Shown piece by piece: positions 19,331 through 30,744 of a DNA stretch of 64,000 nucleotides. Position 1 is the first letter of the stretch. The number at the start of each line of letters is the position of its first letter. Under the pieces are notes generated by a model, which was given only the letters and a program-made list of their open reading frames with translations, was not told the DNA's origin and made no database searches. The translations under genes were made by a program, and so were the position numbers. Source of the stretch: Mytilus californianus (taxonomy: Eukaryota; Mollusca; Bivalvia; Mytilida; Mytilidae); assembly GCF_021869535.1 (NCBI RefSeq), contig NW_026262593.1, positions 68,846,322 through 68,910,321 of the forward strand, written 5' to 3'.

Positions 19331-20294
19331 ATAAAACGTAATATGGACTGGTCCAGTGTCCAGTTTGCAGGTCATTTAATTTTCTGTACACATTCATGCA
19401 CGCGCTGATTTAATCAATATACTCGTACGAAAAAGCATGAACAGTTTGAAGGTAATCTAATAATAACTTAATCCAATCAAATTGCATAAGATTCAATAAC
19501 AATGTCAAGTCCACATCATAATGAGTAATAGATATTTATGCAATAACGAATTAAAATTTGTCAACCAAAAGTTTTGCTACAATTTCAAAAACATGTCGTT
19601 CTGTATGGGTATAGTTTTCGGATCTTTCATTAGCGTATTTAAGGCTATAAAAAGTTTGGGCTTCAAAAGTTCACACAATTATTGACTTTATACAGAAAAT
19701 TCGTCCTTGTAAAACATTTAATAGTTCACAAATGATACGCGATTTTAAAGTAAAATTATTTCTTAAAACACTGCAAAAAATTTCATTCATATTGATAAAG
19801 TGGTATCGTCATAAAGTGCGTTGAAATGAACAGTGGTATAGCAAACATCGAATTCCCTCACAAAATGTTATCACACACTACAGTAAGGGGAGTCAGTTAA
19901 GTTTGTCTATTTTTAGATACTATACAGGTAATCTTTTGACACTACGTATACAACCTGTGTGACCTGTGTAGTGATTTTGATTTTACGATAAATTCATGAA
20001 TGAACGATAATTTGATGAATGAACATGAGCACCTGACCTCTTTCTTAAACACCTATTAAACATATAAAACCGTATTTAATAAGGAGATAATTCAGTCAAA
20101 TTTTCAGTACTAAATCAACAACTGAAATGATTCCATTTTTTGATGAAACATCGTACGAACGGAGAACGGAATCGCAGGTATAAAAATGCACATTTTTCCC
20201 TTGTAATGACCGCGGATCTATAATTTTTATAGATCGGTTGAAATCCCAAAACTAATTTGCATAATGGAAATTTAGGCGATAGCAATACATCGGA
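19331..20294. other. Unassigned DNA upstream of the zinc-knuckle ORF
   Basis: No known repeat. At 20127-20180 a short open stretch (ATGATTCCATTTTTTGATG...) runs into GAATCGCAGGTATAA, which has the form of a splice donor (CAG/GTATAA). It could be an exon upstream of the ORF at 20295, but this is speculative. Confidence 0.3.
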
Positions 20295-20661
20295 GTGACC
20301 TCAAGGTCATCCTCTGTAAAAATGGATACGCGGAGAACCAGAAATGTTGGCCGAGACTGGAGATACCAGATGTGTGATCATGGAACTACCTTTCAGACAA
20401 GAAATTTTCAACATATGGACAACTACCTATGTACGTTTTGTGGAAAGACCGTGAACAATCAATTTCATTTTAGACAATGTATAGCAAAAACGTCATTTTG
20501 CTTTAAGTGCAGAAGTTTTTGACATTCCGCCAGAATGTGTAATTTTCACAGACAACCGGACGCAAAATATGAACTAGAACAATTAAGAAACAACACGCAA
20601 AAATTATCAGGAAATAATCATCAAAACAGGCGTAACAATCAATACCGTGGGAGAAGATTTT
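20295..20661 (+). pseudogene. Broken zinc-knuckle (CCHC) ORF, gag/ORF1-like
   Basis: The frame starts at 20295 (a better start may be the ATG at 20322, MDTRRTRNVGRDW) and reads CTFCGKTVNNQFHFRQC. A second finger, CFKCRSF-stop-HSARMC, follows. The second is an exact CX2CX4HX4C zinc knuckle if the TGA at 20520 is ignored. Beyond it, the same frame stays open to a TAG near 20660 with a basic, Asn/Arg-rich tail (NNHQNRRNNQYRGRRF). Paired zinc knuckles with a basic tail are typical of retroelement gag or LINE ORF1 proteins. The stop inside the finger indicates a dead copy. No neighbouring reverse transcriptase was seen. Confidence 0.5.
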
Positions 20662-22693
20662 AGTTATGAAAATTTAAATCCCGTGGCCGTGATTCTGGAC
20701 GAGAGGGGCAAATATGACCGGATGAAAAGCATGTTAATTATTTGGACTATCATCTTTCTGACTTTAATTATTATATCTTTTAATTGTCATTATTAGCTCA
20801 AATATTCCCACACAATTATTATTTGGTTAAAAATGTATGTTTCTACTAATCCGATAATGGACTTCGTATCTACGTGTCAAAGACAGTTTTAGCAGATTAT
20901 CTAAACAATGGACAATATTTGCTTAATCCGTAGTTACATATATTTCTTTATTATTCTGTTTTATATACTTCTTAAAAATAATTAATATTCAGTTTTGGAA
21001 AGGTTCTCGAACCGTAAACACCGGACTAAATATTGTAACATCGTTTATATTCTTGTTGGATAGTTTATTAAATTGTTAAACTTTCTACCGACTTGAATCT
21101 TCATCTAATACCCAGCGAATAGTCTGGCTATACAATCATAAAGTTTTCTGTCGGTGACCAACGATCAGTCTATTGTGAGATATCTTATTACGGTTAGGGC
21201 GTCTGGAAACATTGGAACGATCTGTAATGGCTTATAATATACTTTGTGGGCTTGATATGCTCGATTTCTCTGCTTGTTTCTTATTATAAATACCCCAACC
21301 ATTCCCTCAGTGTCTATATACGCTGGATAATATATTTCAATTTTTGCTTAGGGTGACTGATAATTTCATGGTCAAAGTATTTCGCCAAAGCTTACTGGTG
21401 CAAATTTACAGTAAAACACAGAAAAAGCGTTGCTGCTGCCATCACTTACATGTATACCTTAAAAAGAAATGAATTTCTGACTTTTTGTCAACGAATTGTA
21501 CAATGATTAGAATCAAATTCATAACAGTGTAGACGAGACCATTCGTTGGCGCGCTCAATTCTCCAATTAAGGTAACCGTTTGTCTGTTACGCCTACTTAA
21601 TACGTTGTTTACATGCACAAGGGACATTTAAACGTACGGGGTCACCAAAGGTTTCTCAACGCCTGAAAACAAGTACTACGTAACTCGAAAAAAATACTAC
21701 AGACGTATTGATTAACATTGAATATTTTGACATTCTTCAACGACAATCGATAATCAAATTATCTATCATAACGCACGTTCTTTAAACATTAAAATAAAAT
21801 TTCACTAGCTTCAAAAGTAGTAATGAATGTGTAAACAATAACCTTTTCGAACTTAAAAGCGATTTTACAATTGTCGCTTTCTAAAATTTGTACTGGCTCT
21901 TCGTATCTTTTAACTTTTGTCTTGTCTAAAAGTATTCATTTTTAGAACGAATGAATGATAACTTAAATGGTGCACTTAAAAAAAACAAATGAAAAAAAAT
22001 ATATTTTTGTACGGTCTTTTTCGTACTTGCAAAATATAGGACAGTAAAAAGCTGCATGTATTTGGACCTAGCTTAATACAATTTGCATTTACTTTATACT
22101 ATTTCAAATTAAATATCTAAATATAATTAATTGTTGAATAAATTTACTTACTGGAAAGCTAGAATTCGGCAAATTAGTTGGTCTGTGACAGAATATAAGT
22201 TCCCCATAATATTTGTTCCAAAGAACTTTTATCATATAACAAAAGTTCCCAATTATATAATATTTTATCCAATGCTATAAGAAAATTTCCTTCACAAATT
22301 CCTAACGTTGTCTATTTTGACCCCAACCCCCACCCCTTTTCCTTTTCGAAATACTGGATCTGTATCTGATTTCCTTAAACGGATCTGCAATATTAAGCAT
22401 TCTAATGCTTCCGCCAATACATGTGTCAGTGTTTGTTTACAAATAAAGCATTTTTCTGGGCAATTGACCGACCAATCCACTGAATGAGTTGCAATGCATG
22501 ATGGACTACTATGTGTTTGCAATTGTTTATAACTGCATGACATACAACACAACTTTTAACACATTGCCGAAAAAAGAATTAATCTTCGTTTATACCTTTT
22601 CTTCATTTGTTTTTACATTTATAGTACAAAATAAAAATCGACATGTTTTACATTTAATATAATTTTCTATAATTTAATGATATTAGCTTTGGA
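20662..22693. other. Unassigned AT-rich DNA
   Basis: Only short frames occur (61 codons at 21442-21627, minus; 86 codons at 22292-22552, minus). Neither has a recognised domain. The latter has several cysteines (CCMSC, CFIC), but the pattern is not a known finger. Confidence 0.4.
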
Positions 22694-24049
22694 GGGTCTC
22701 ACTAATTAGCGACAAGAAGCGTCAAGAAGCGACAAGAAGTGACAAGAAGCGTAAAGAACCGACAAGAAGAAACAAATTTGCTACAAGAAGAATAATTTAG
22801 CGACAAGAAGTATAATTTAGTGACAAGAAAACAAATTTAGCGTAAACAATCTTATTATCAATTATTCCAAATAAATAATTTTTGAAACACACATTGAATT
22901 GTCTTTTTTTTAAATGCTCGAAACAAGAGTATTAACTTAGTTAGGGATATTTAAAGATAATATACCTTCAGTTTACAACATAATATATAGATGAAGGAAT
23001 CAATATTCATGTAGAGTTGGCATGGTTGGTGTATCAAAGTTAAGGTTGTAACCAAATTATAAGATTTTTATTTCAGACTCATAAGGGCAATACATATATA
23101 TAAATGCATGACACATTTTTTTCTGTCTTAACAGGATAAAAGGTTCAAATGTTTACATTATTAATAAAAAAAAAAATAAAAGGTATGTATATATACATGA
23201 ATGTTTAGATTTTTTATGGATCCTTGCTATATAATCAGATGATTTTGGTTTTTTTTTATGGATCCTTGATATAATCAGATGATTTTGTTTTCTATAAACC
23301 TATTGTTTTAATAGTAAAAAAAAACATTCTTCTTGCTATTATTTTCTTCTTGTCGCTAATATTTTTCTTCTTGACGCTTCTTGTCGCTAAAATTCTTCTT
23401 GTCGCTAATTAGGGGTTACACTAATGACAGGACGATTGCCAGGATAGTGACAGGACGATTGACCGGATGAGATATAAATAGTCAGAATTTTTTTGTTATT
23501 TGGTAGATTTTTTTAATATTTGTAGACCTTGGAGATATTAAACTATATTTTATGAAAATATTTTTAAGCAAATAAAGTTGATCGGACGGATTTCACATTC
23601 GCCGATATATGCTTTAAATATATTGAACTGATCGACACAAGTGTTAATATCTCTTTTATTTTACCATATCTGTCCAAGAAATAAAGGAATCTTGGAGATT
23701 TATAAATATTTTATACGAAAATATAAACTTCATAGTAAAAAAAATGTTTTTCTTTAAAAAAAAATTAACCGGACGGAATTAACATTCGCCGATATATGCT
23801 TTAAATATATTGAACTGATCGACACAAGTGTTAATATCTCTTTTATTTTACAATATATGTCCATGAAATTAAGGAATCTGTGAGATTAATAAATATATTA
23901 TACGAAAATATATACTTTATAGTAAAAACTTTGAGCCCAAAATGTTGACCTGAGTGAGTTCACTAGAAGTACTTATATAATCAGTTGGCAATTAGAATCC
24001 AATCAAAGAAGAAATTTGATAAAGTTCAAGATTGCAGATTAACTTTTAG

Positions 24050-25078
24050 TATATGTAAGAGAATGATAATCCCTTTCTTCATGAATAAGTACGAGCGTTA
24101 GCGAGTACTTATCATGAAGTAAGGGATTATCATTCTCTTACAAACTTAGAATATTGTAAAGTGCTCAAGGCTCAAATGATCTATTCAAGAATTAGTTTCA
24201 TTGTCAGTGCAATGTTTATAATTGATGCATGACTTCCTTTTTCCGCATGTCATTTATGGATAAGTTTTAGTGCTGTGAGGACTTTCTTATCATTTGGGAA
24301 ATATTTAAATAAAAAAATGCGTTATAGATATTAGGTGACACAACAGTAGAAAGAAAGGGTAGGAATTGTATGTTTCCTGATTGTGAGTATGAATGTAAAT
24401 CATGTAATATTTTAGTGAGGAATTATCCTGTTTTATTTGCAGTTTAAATCAATTAATACATTAGAGTTACAACTAAATTTTATTTCACAGCCAATAATTT
24501 GGTCAGGTTTTTTACATCAAATACTGTTTCATTATGTCAGGGAAATGCTCAAAAATAATGCCCTTTAATATGTTTAAAATTTAATTCCTGTTTTTTTATC
24601 GGAATAATTGTATTGGAAATAACTATTCTCCCCAACCGCTGATCAAGTAATCAAAGTTTTGGAAAGCTAAAGATTTATGTTATTTTTTATCTGAAAGATT
24701 TTTTTTCTTTTTTTTTTTGCATTGCTTTGGTAATGTTTAATTTTATATAGTAATTTGAAGTTATTAATATTTTCATAATAAAGTTCACGGTACCAATTTT
24801 ACTGCACCAGTAAACTTCAACTTATTTTGAGATTTTTGTTTGTTTCACAATTCAACTTTTAGTCAGTTTCAATCACTGTGTGATAAAACCTTTCAATCTG
24901 ATAAATGTGCTTCGGGGCAGTTGTAACTCATTTATAGAAACTCTTTGCTTTGAACTGTAAATAGACCAAAATAATAGGATAATCCCTTACTAAGAACATG
25001 ATTTACATTCATTCTTCACAATTAAGAGGCATCCAATTCTACAATTTCATTGGTCGAGAGTATTTTGCTATATTCTAA
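24050..25078 (+). mobile_element. W element, copy E, with X (24141-24979)
   Basis: The simplest W copy: hairpin 24055-24141, X between TA (24139-24140) and TA (24980-24981), then a single tail ending ATATTCTAA. It is more diverged than copies A-D (about one difference per 15-25 bp), and its 69-codon frame is lost. It lies in the interior of the inner TIR element, so it arrived after that element formed. Confidence 0.75.
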
Positions 25079-25227
25079 ACTCACCTAGTAATAACCTAGT
25101 AATAACTACTCAATTGTTCAGTCAGTTCAGATCGCACAAATTATAGTGCTACTATATATTGCTTTAATAGCATGTCTTTTTGAAGACATTTTTCAAATAT
25201 ATATTGATAATCTGGTGATCCGTTTAT

Positions 25228-25599
25228 TTGGCAATCGCCAATGGCAGTCAGCAGGGTTTAAGAACATCCGCTGTTCGACCTGCTAGTCAAATGCGTTTTG
25301 TTAAAATATACTTTTTCACTATTTTGGTCTTTTGGAAAATGTTGTATCTGTGGATAAATAATGGTACAAAATCAGTCACCATTGGTAATGATGTTCTTAA
25401 AAAACATTTTTACAAAATCCGATTACCAGGAACAACAGACAATACAAACGGTAGAAAAGGACCAGTTGGTTCTTTACAGTTTAAGAAAACTGCATATAGT
25501 TTCCAAAGTAACAAAAGCTTAATACTTGTGCATTATGAGGGAGATGAAACGGTGTATGTACCCGTTGGCCGTGGGATATATTTATTAAAAATATTGTAA
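25228..25599 (+). CDS. Hypothetical 123-aa protein carried inside the inner TIR element
   Basis: An open frame from ATG at 25228 to a TAA at 25597. The N-terminal third is basic and then hydrophobic (VKIYFFTILVFWKMLYLW, roughly residues 25-42). A polar half follows with GTTDNTNGRKGPVGS (about 68-82) and HYEGDETVYVPVGRG (about 100-114). Amino-acid use in the second half looks like that of a soluble protein rather than random AT-rich translation, and the frame spans most of the non-TIR interior. I do not recognise the family. It could be a captured host exon or a remnant of the transposon's own gene. Confidence 0.35.
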   Translation: MAIANGSQQGLRTSAVRPASQMRFVKIYFFTILVFWKMLYLWINNGTKSVTIGNDVLKKHFYKIRLPGTTDNTNGRKGPVGSLQFKKTAYSFQSNKSLILVHYEGDETVYVPVGRGIYLLKIL

Positions 25600-26291
25600 A
25601 AAAAGAAGAGATATTAACACTTGTGTCGATCAGTTCAATATAATCAACGTGTACATCGGCGAATGTGAAATCCGTCCTGTCAACTTTTTTTTGCAGAAAA
25701 ACATTTTTTTTTACTATAAAGTTTATATTTTCATATCATAGTATCATATATTTATTAATCTCCCAGATTTCTTAGTTTCATGAAAAAAATATTGTAAAAC
25801 AAAAAAAATATTAACACTTTCTGTCGATCAGTTCAATATAATCAATGCGTACAACGGCGAATGTGAATACCGTCCGGTCAACTGTTTTTGCAGAAAAACA
25901 TTTTTTTTTACTATAAAGTTTATAATTTCGTATAATATATTTATTAATCTCACAGATTCCTTAATTTCATGGATAAATATTGTAAAACAAAAGAGATATT
26001 AACACTTGTTGTCGACCAGTTGAATATATGTATAGCGTACATCGGCGAGTGTGAAATCCGTCCGGTCAACTTTATTTGCTCAAAAATATTTTTTTCACTT
26101 TTTTTGTTTGATTTTCATAAAATATAGTTTAATATCTCTAAGGTCTACAAATACTAAAAAAATCTAACGAATAACAAAAAAGTTCTGACTATTAAATTTT
26201 AAAATATCTCATCCGGTCAATCGTCCTGTCACTATCCGGGCAATCGTCCTGTCATTAGTGCAACCCGCTAATTAGTGAGACCGGCTTTGGA

Positions 26292-26519
26292 CATTTATTG
26301 TTATTTCAAGTGAAACTGTTGGGTGTGATGATCAAAAGAATGTTTAAAACAAATTCCTTTTAAATTTTGTTGAAAGTTTAATTTTATGTATCGAAATGTG
26401 ACACAAGTGATTATTTAAATCCCCACTGGAAGGCCTCTGACAGACTGAGTGAGCGTAAAATCATTGTTATCGATAGCCGATGACAAACAAGTTGAAGGTA
26501 AATGATTCGGTATTATTAG
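26292..26519. other. Unassigned flank of the long-TIR element
   Basis: Non-repetitive AT-rich DNA; nothing recognised. Confidence 0.4.
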
Positions 26520-27545
26520 GGCCCCGCCGAATGGCGGACGCCCTATAGTGATCAGTCTGTCCGTCCGTCTGTCCGTCTGTCCGTCCGTAACAAATCGTGT
26601 CCGCTCTATATCTAGAGAACCGTTATGATTTCAAAGTTTATACTTGACATGTATATTAACAAACACCAGAGGGTGTGTCACAATGTATGTACAACTTCCT
26701 AGGTCAAAGGTCAAGGTCAAACACTTTGGTTTTAGTTGACAACCCCATGTCCTATGGTAGAGATCGTGTCCGCTCTATATCTTGAGAACCGTTATGATTT
26801 CAAAGTTTATACTTGATATGTATATTAACCAACACCAGAGGGTGTGTCATAATGTATGTACAACTTCCTAGGGCAAAGGTCAAGGTCAAAAACTTTGGTT
26901 TTAGTTGACAACCCCATGTCCTATGGTAAAGATCGTGTCCGCTCTATATCTTGAGAACCGTTATGATTTCAAAGTTTATTCTTGATATGTATATAAACCA
27001 ACACCAGAGGATGTGTCATAATTTATGTACAACTTCCTAGGTCAAAGGTCAAGGTCAAAAACTTTGGTTTCATTTGACAACCCCATGTCCAATGATAAAG
27101 ATACAAATTTTTACCACACATTATTCACAGCGGTTTCCCATCTCCCATCTCAATGATATCTAGTTAAAAACATAATACTTACGGTTGTTATGGGACTACC
27201 TCTATTTGTCGGAGAGAACGAACTTGACACATTTGATGGAACGAACGATACAGTATAAGATGATATCATGTTAATTCTTTTTAAGTAAGTTCTAGGGAAC
27301 ATTTGAAGGTACGCGGTAATTTTACGTGTATACTTACTTATTTATGATAGCTTCGCAAAAGTTGAGATAAGATAAGATATTGAACAGTGTTTGTCTTAAA
27401 CAAGACCAATACCGGGATTCCCTTTAATTGAAACCAAGAAAACTTAAACAAAAGTTTCCTACCAAAGGTCCTTTGGAAAACGGACGGACGGACTGACGGA
27501 GTCGAGCGGTTACTTTACCTGTTTTTGCCTTTGGCACCATGCATG
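26520..27545 (+). repeat. Head-core repeat family with GTCCGTCC tract; 169-bp cores x3
   Basis: It starts GGGCCCCGCCGAATGGCGG, followed by a (GTCC/GTCT) run at 26550-26590. Three direct units start ATCGTGTCCGCTC at 26594, 26763 and 26932 (period 169), each with CTTCCTAGG(T/G)CAAAGG and TTTGACAACCCCATGTCC blocks. It ends near an ACGGACGGACGGACTGACGG tract at 27480-27500, the complement type of the opening tract. The plan is head, tandem cores, tail, as in the families further right. Confidence 0.65.
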
Positions 27546-27654
27546 TAAGTTTTCATCAATTTTATCAAACGTTCAATACAAATTTTATATAATTGATTAG
27601 ATCAACTACCATGTTCATGTACACATTACTATACAGTCACATTAGTTCTAAAAA

Positions 27655-28600
27655 ACATGCGGTCCGCCTGGCGCAGCTGGATACGACCGCAGAGGTCAAA
27701 CTCTGAACAGCTGGGGCAAGTATGGAAACCATATTCAAGCTTGACACAGCTCTGAATTTGGATAGTGATTAAACATTTGACACATTATAGATTTCTGACA
27801 CAGAATAAATGTGGTCAGATAACTTAAAAATTTGAAATGGGACATTTAATCTACTTAATGGTCCAATATCCATATTCAGCATATATATGGGGTCGATTTT
27901 GTGGATTGTGGCTTTAATCGTTAAGAAACTAGAGGCCAAATAAGGGCCATAACCACAAAAATTAAGTTTTTGATGAAATCAAACAAAGTCTAATTTTGGA
28001 CCTCAGTGTAGACCTATTTAAAAATGTCCAAATATCCAATATAGTAATACATGGTAAATACCTCAAACAATTCAAGACTATAAATTAATCCTCATTGAAA
28101 TTGGTTAAAAGATATGTATTTATTTTCAATTGAAGATTTCTTGCTGTTGTGCAATACTTTGCTGTTGCGCAATACTTAGTAAATCTGTTAACAAACTAAA
28201 TATAAAAATTTACACACCCTGTTTGGTGTGTATCTCCTACTATATCAGTATTTGTTGTTTCTTTATATAGATCAGAAATAATTTTTGTTAGAACCAGCTT
28301 AGCCAGTATTAGAAAAGTCTTGTTTTTGGCCCTTATTTGGCCTCTAGTTTCTTAACGATTAAAGCCACAATCCACAAAATCGACCCCAACCTTCTGTGTG
28401 TGGTATGGAACCTTGTGGTACAATTTCATAGAGATCCATTGACTTATACTTAAGTATTTGCCCCCCCCCCCCTTTTTGCCCCTTATTCCTGAACGGTTTG
28501 GGCCATAACCCCCAAAGTCAATCCCAACCTTCCCTTTGTGGTATGGAACCTTATGGTAAAATTCCTGGTAAATCGTCAGCATTTACCAATGAACTGTCAA
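27655..28600 (+). mobile_element. Family A (ATACGACCGC head), copy 1, incomplete
   Basis: The head GGCGCAGCTGGATACGACCG is followed by AGAGGTCAAACTCTGAACAG, then TTTGACACA and TTTCTGACACAGAATAAATG blocks common to all family A heads. The 3' hairpin tail is absent. Instead the copy holds a 60-bp inverted duplication and two ~160-bp S2-type core units (28370-28590). Confidence 0.65.
27886..28387. repeat. 60-bp inverted repeat within family A copy 1
   Basis: 27888-27950 (GGGGTCGATTTTGTGGATTG... to ...GGCCAAATAAGGGCC) recurs as an essentially perfect reverse complement at 28326-28387, with ~375 bp between. It probably reflects an inversion or insertion of a neighbouring core unit. Confidence 0.75.
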
Positions 28601-28830
28601 AAATCCTTGTAAACTATCAACCGTCATAATGAACTGTCAATACTCTTGGTTAACCATCAAGTTTCACAATTAACTGTCAAACTAATGGTTTTACCATTAA
28701 CCTTCACCAATTAACTGTCAAACATATGGTTAACCATTAACCTTCACCAATTAACTGTCAAGCTCACAGTTAACCACCAACCTTCACTAATTAACTGTCG
28801 AACTCATGGTTAACCATTAACCATTAACCT
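28580..28830. repeat. ~57-60-bp minisatellite (AATTAACTGTCAA units)
   Basis: About five units carrying AATTAACTGTCAA, GGTTAACCATTAACC and TTCACC. The array resumes at 30089 (CCAATTGACTGTAAAAAC) and weakly near 30525-30600, because a TIR element was inserted in it. Confidence 0.7.
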
Positions 28831-28833
28831 TTA

Positions 28834-30085
28834 GGGGACGACCATTTGATATTCGTGGGGGGGGGGTTTGGATCGTTTATTTTTTTGTGGACTAAAAGGA
28901 CAGATTATTTATTTTCTGCACTGTTGAAGCATGATTTTTCATTTTCATTAAAACAAGGGACTGATTATTTATGGTCAGGTCATTATGTACCATTAAATCA
29001 GAATTAATCTTCCTCCTATGGACATGCTGGAAGTGAATCTTTTGTATTCCAAACTGCATATATTGCATATGTACAAGGAATTAAAGCTTGGCTGTAACTA
29101 GCCTCTTTTAAAAGTAAGGGCAAACATATTTGCGGAGCGAGGCGAAAAAAATATTGGCGAAGGGTTTGGGGGCCGCTTAAGGCCCAAAGAAGCTATAGAA
29201 AAGTGATGCAAAATCATGCAATCTGCGCGTTTCCCAGACCCTTTCTTAATCTGAAACACAAGTTCTGTTTTGATTATGTTTTCGACAATTATTTTGGTCT
29301 CAAAGCAAAATATATAGATTCAGTGTAAGACGTTTAGTTTTTAGGGACAACATCAAAAAACCAATATGCAGGATAAAGCAAAAAAATGTAATTCACATAG
29401 TTAAGTATGTGGCTGCTGTTTTTTTTAGTGGTGTTTTGGCTTGCAGAAAATCTTTCATACCTGTCAATTATTATTTTTTTTTTTTTTCAAATTAAGTTAA
29501 GAGGGGGCTAATTATCATTGATATAACTATGTCAGGTAATTTTTTTATAGCACATTTCAATTACAACTTGATGTAGTTCCTAATTTAATACAATTTAAAG
29601 AAGTTTGTAAAATTAGATAAAAAGTCCTTATATAAAATAAAACTCAAGTTTAAAACAAAATTACTAAATAACAAATGGAATGCAACACTAAGAGAATAAA
29701 GAAGGACAATCAATGAACAAAAGACAAACCCGGGAACAGATAAACACAAAACAACAAACAATAGACAAATAACACTGAAAACTAAAAATAAATGAGAAAC
29801 ATGGATCCCGAAAAACAGGGGCTACGTCAGAGGGTGAACAGAACTTGCTTCTTGCAAGACACTCGCTGTGAAAACAATTTTGATATGAAGACAAGCTTTT
29901 GTTTTTTAAATTTCCTACATGAGGTGTTTGCCTTAATGAAGTTTCAGCCCTGTAATAAAAGAGAGGTAAATGTTCCTGAGACAATATACCTCAAGTTAAA
30001 TGAAACCCATTTTCAGACATTTCAAGTACATTAATATTTATACATTGTATTATTAAAAGATTTGGGAAGTTGTCCTGTCGTCCCC
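28834..30085. mobile_element. PIF/Harbinger-like non-autonomous element (1.25 kb)
   Basis: Ends GGGGACGACC and, reversed, GGGGACGACAGG are bordered by TTA on both sides (28831-28833 and 30086-30088). Both flanks are the same minisatellite, so the empty site (CATTAACC-TTA-CCAATT) is visible. TWA duplication and the GGGG start agree with the MITE at 12294-12547. Inside is a diverged stretch near 29680-29780 (ACAAACCCGGGAACAGATAA) resembling another mussel repeat. There is no transposase, and the opposed small ORFs at 29688-30034 show no domain. Confidence 0.7.
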
Positions 30086-30088
30086 TTA

Positions 30089-30744
30089 CCAATTGACTGT
30101 AAAAACTCCTTGTAAACTACAAACATCATGTAAACAATAATTTCCATAGTCATAACCCTTAGAAATCCACCAACCTCCAGGAATCAACTGTAAAAACTGC
30201 TGATCAAATAGGAAGTTTATCTGTCCTGTCGTTCATGAGAAAAGTGTGATGAAAATATTTGTTGGACTAAAGGTTGGACACTTTTAATGCAATATAACCC
30301 CCACTTTTAGAGTAAGGGTATACTATCAGCACTTGCACCATAATCATTAAATAATTTCATACAAGACTATCACTTGATACATTGCTGAGAAATATAATTC
30401 AACATATTCAAATATATTTCTTGCTGAATATTTTGTTAAGCTTTTATTTTATACAATGATGATATTGATAAAAAAATGTCCATCTGTAGAAACTTTATGT
30501 TTTGTCACTAAATTAAGAATAAATGTTGGTTAACAGTGAAGGTAAGTGGAGGTATCAACCATTAACTGTAAAGGAGACTGTAAATGAACCATGTGTGCAA
30601 AGTTTGCTAGAAAACTGGCTATGTACAAATATTATGCAGGACATCTGAAATAATTTTGTATCTTCTATTTATAGTAACGTAAGTCATATATGCTATAGTA
30701 GATAATATGCAATATTTAAATGAATGATTTTGCTAGTAAAAAAT
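30089..30744. other. Minisatellite remainder and unassigned DNA
   Basis: 30089-30210 and 30525-30600 hold degenerate units of the AACTGT minisatellite. The rest shows nothing. Confidence 0.45.

Larger units (their letters stand above)
23413..26266. mobile_element. Inner long-TIR element (Mutator-like or foldback type), 2.85 kb
   Basis: The ends are GGGTTACACTAATGACAGG and, reversed, GGGTTGCACTAATGACAGG. Flanking 9-bp duplications GCTAATTAG lie at 23404-23412 and 26267-26275. The TIRs run several hundred bp (left to about 23940, right from about 25600) and hold two kinds of subrepeat: GACAGGACGATTG pairs at the extreme ends, and a ~190-bp unit (ATTCGCCGATATATGC, TGAACTGATCGACACAAGTG) twice on the left and three times inverted on the right. 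A 9-bp duplication with long TIRs is the usual Mutator-like pattern. The interior contains a W copy and a 124-codon ORF. Confidence 0.8.
22694..26283. mobile_element. Outer long-TIR element with GACAAGAAG subrepeats, split by an inner element
   Basis: The left end is GGGTCTCACTAATTAGCG and the right end, reversed, is CGGTCTCACTAATTAGCG. An 8-bp duplication, GCTTTGGA, flanks it at 22686-22693 and 26284-26291. Inside both ends are arrays of GCGACAAGAAG (22713-22850) and its complement (23330-23402). The original element was about 0.72 kb; a second element (23413-26266) now sits in its right terminus. An 8-bp duplication fits hAT or Mutator-like transposons. There is no transposase. A 38-bp direct repeat (TTTTTATGGATCCTTG...) lies at 23205-23300. 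Confidence 0.8.

Noticed and set aside
22292-22552. 86-codon minus-strand ORF with cysteines
   Set aside because: Cysteine spacing fits no known finger and there is no supporting context.
24050-25078. W as a canonical Helitron (it ends CTAA)
   Set aside because: No TC start, no hairpin close to the 3' end in the usual position and no consistent A/T insertion site; the hairpin is at the other end.
27669-27705. tRNA-like A box (TGGCGCAGCTGG) and B-box-like GGTCGAACCC in family A heads, suggesting a SINE
   Set aside because: The boxes are only ~13 bp apart, far less than in a tRNA promoter, the B box is imperfect, and copies end in a hairpin rather than a poly-A or simple-repeat tail.
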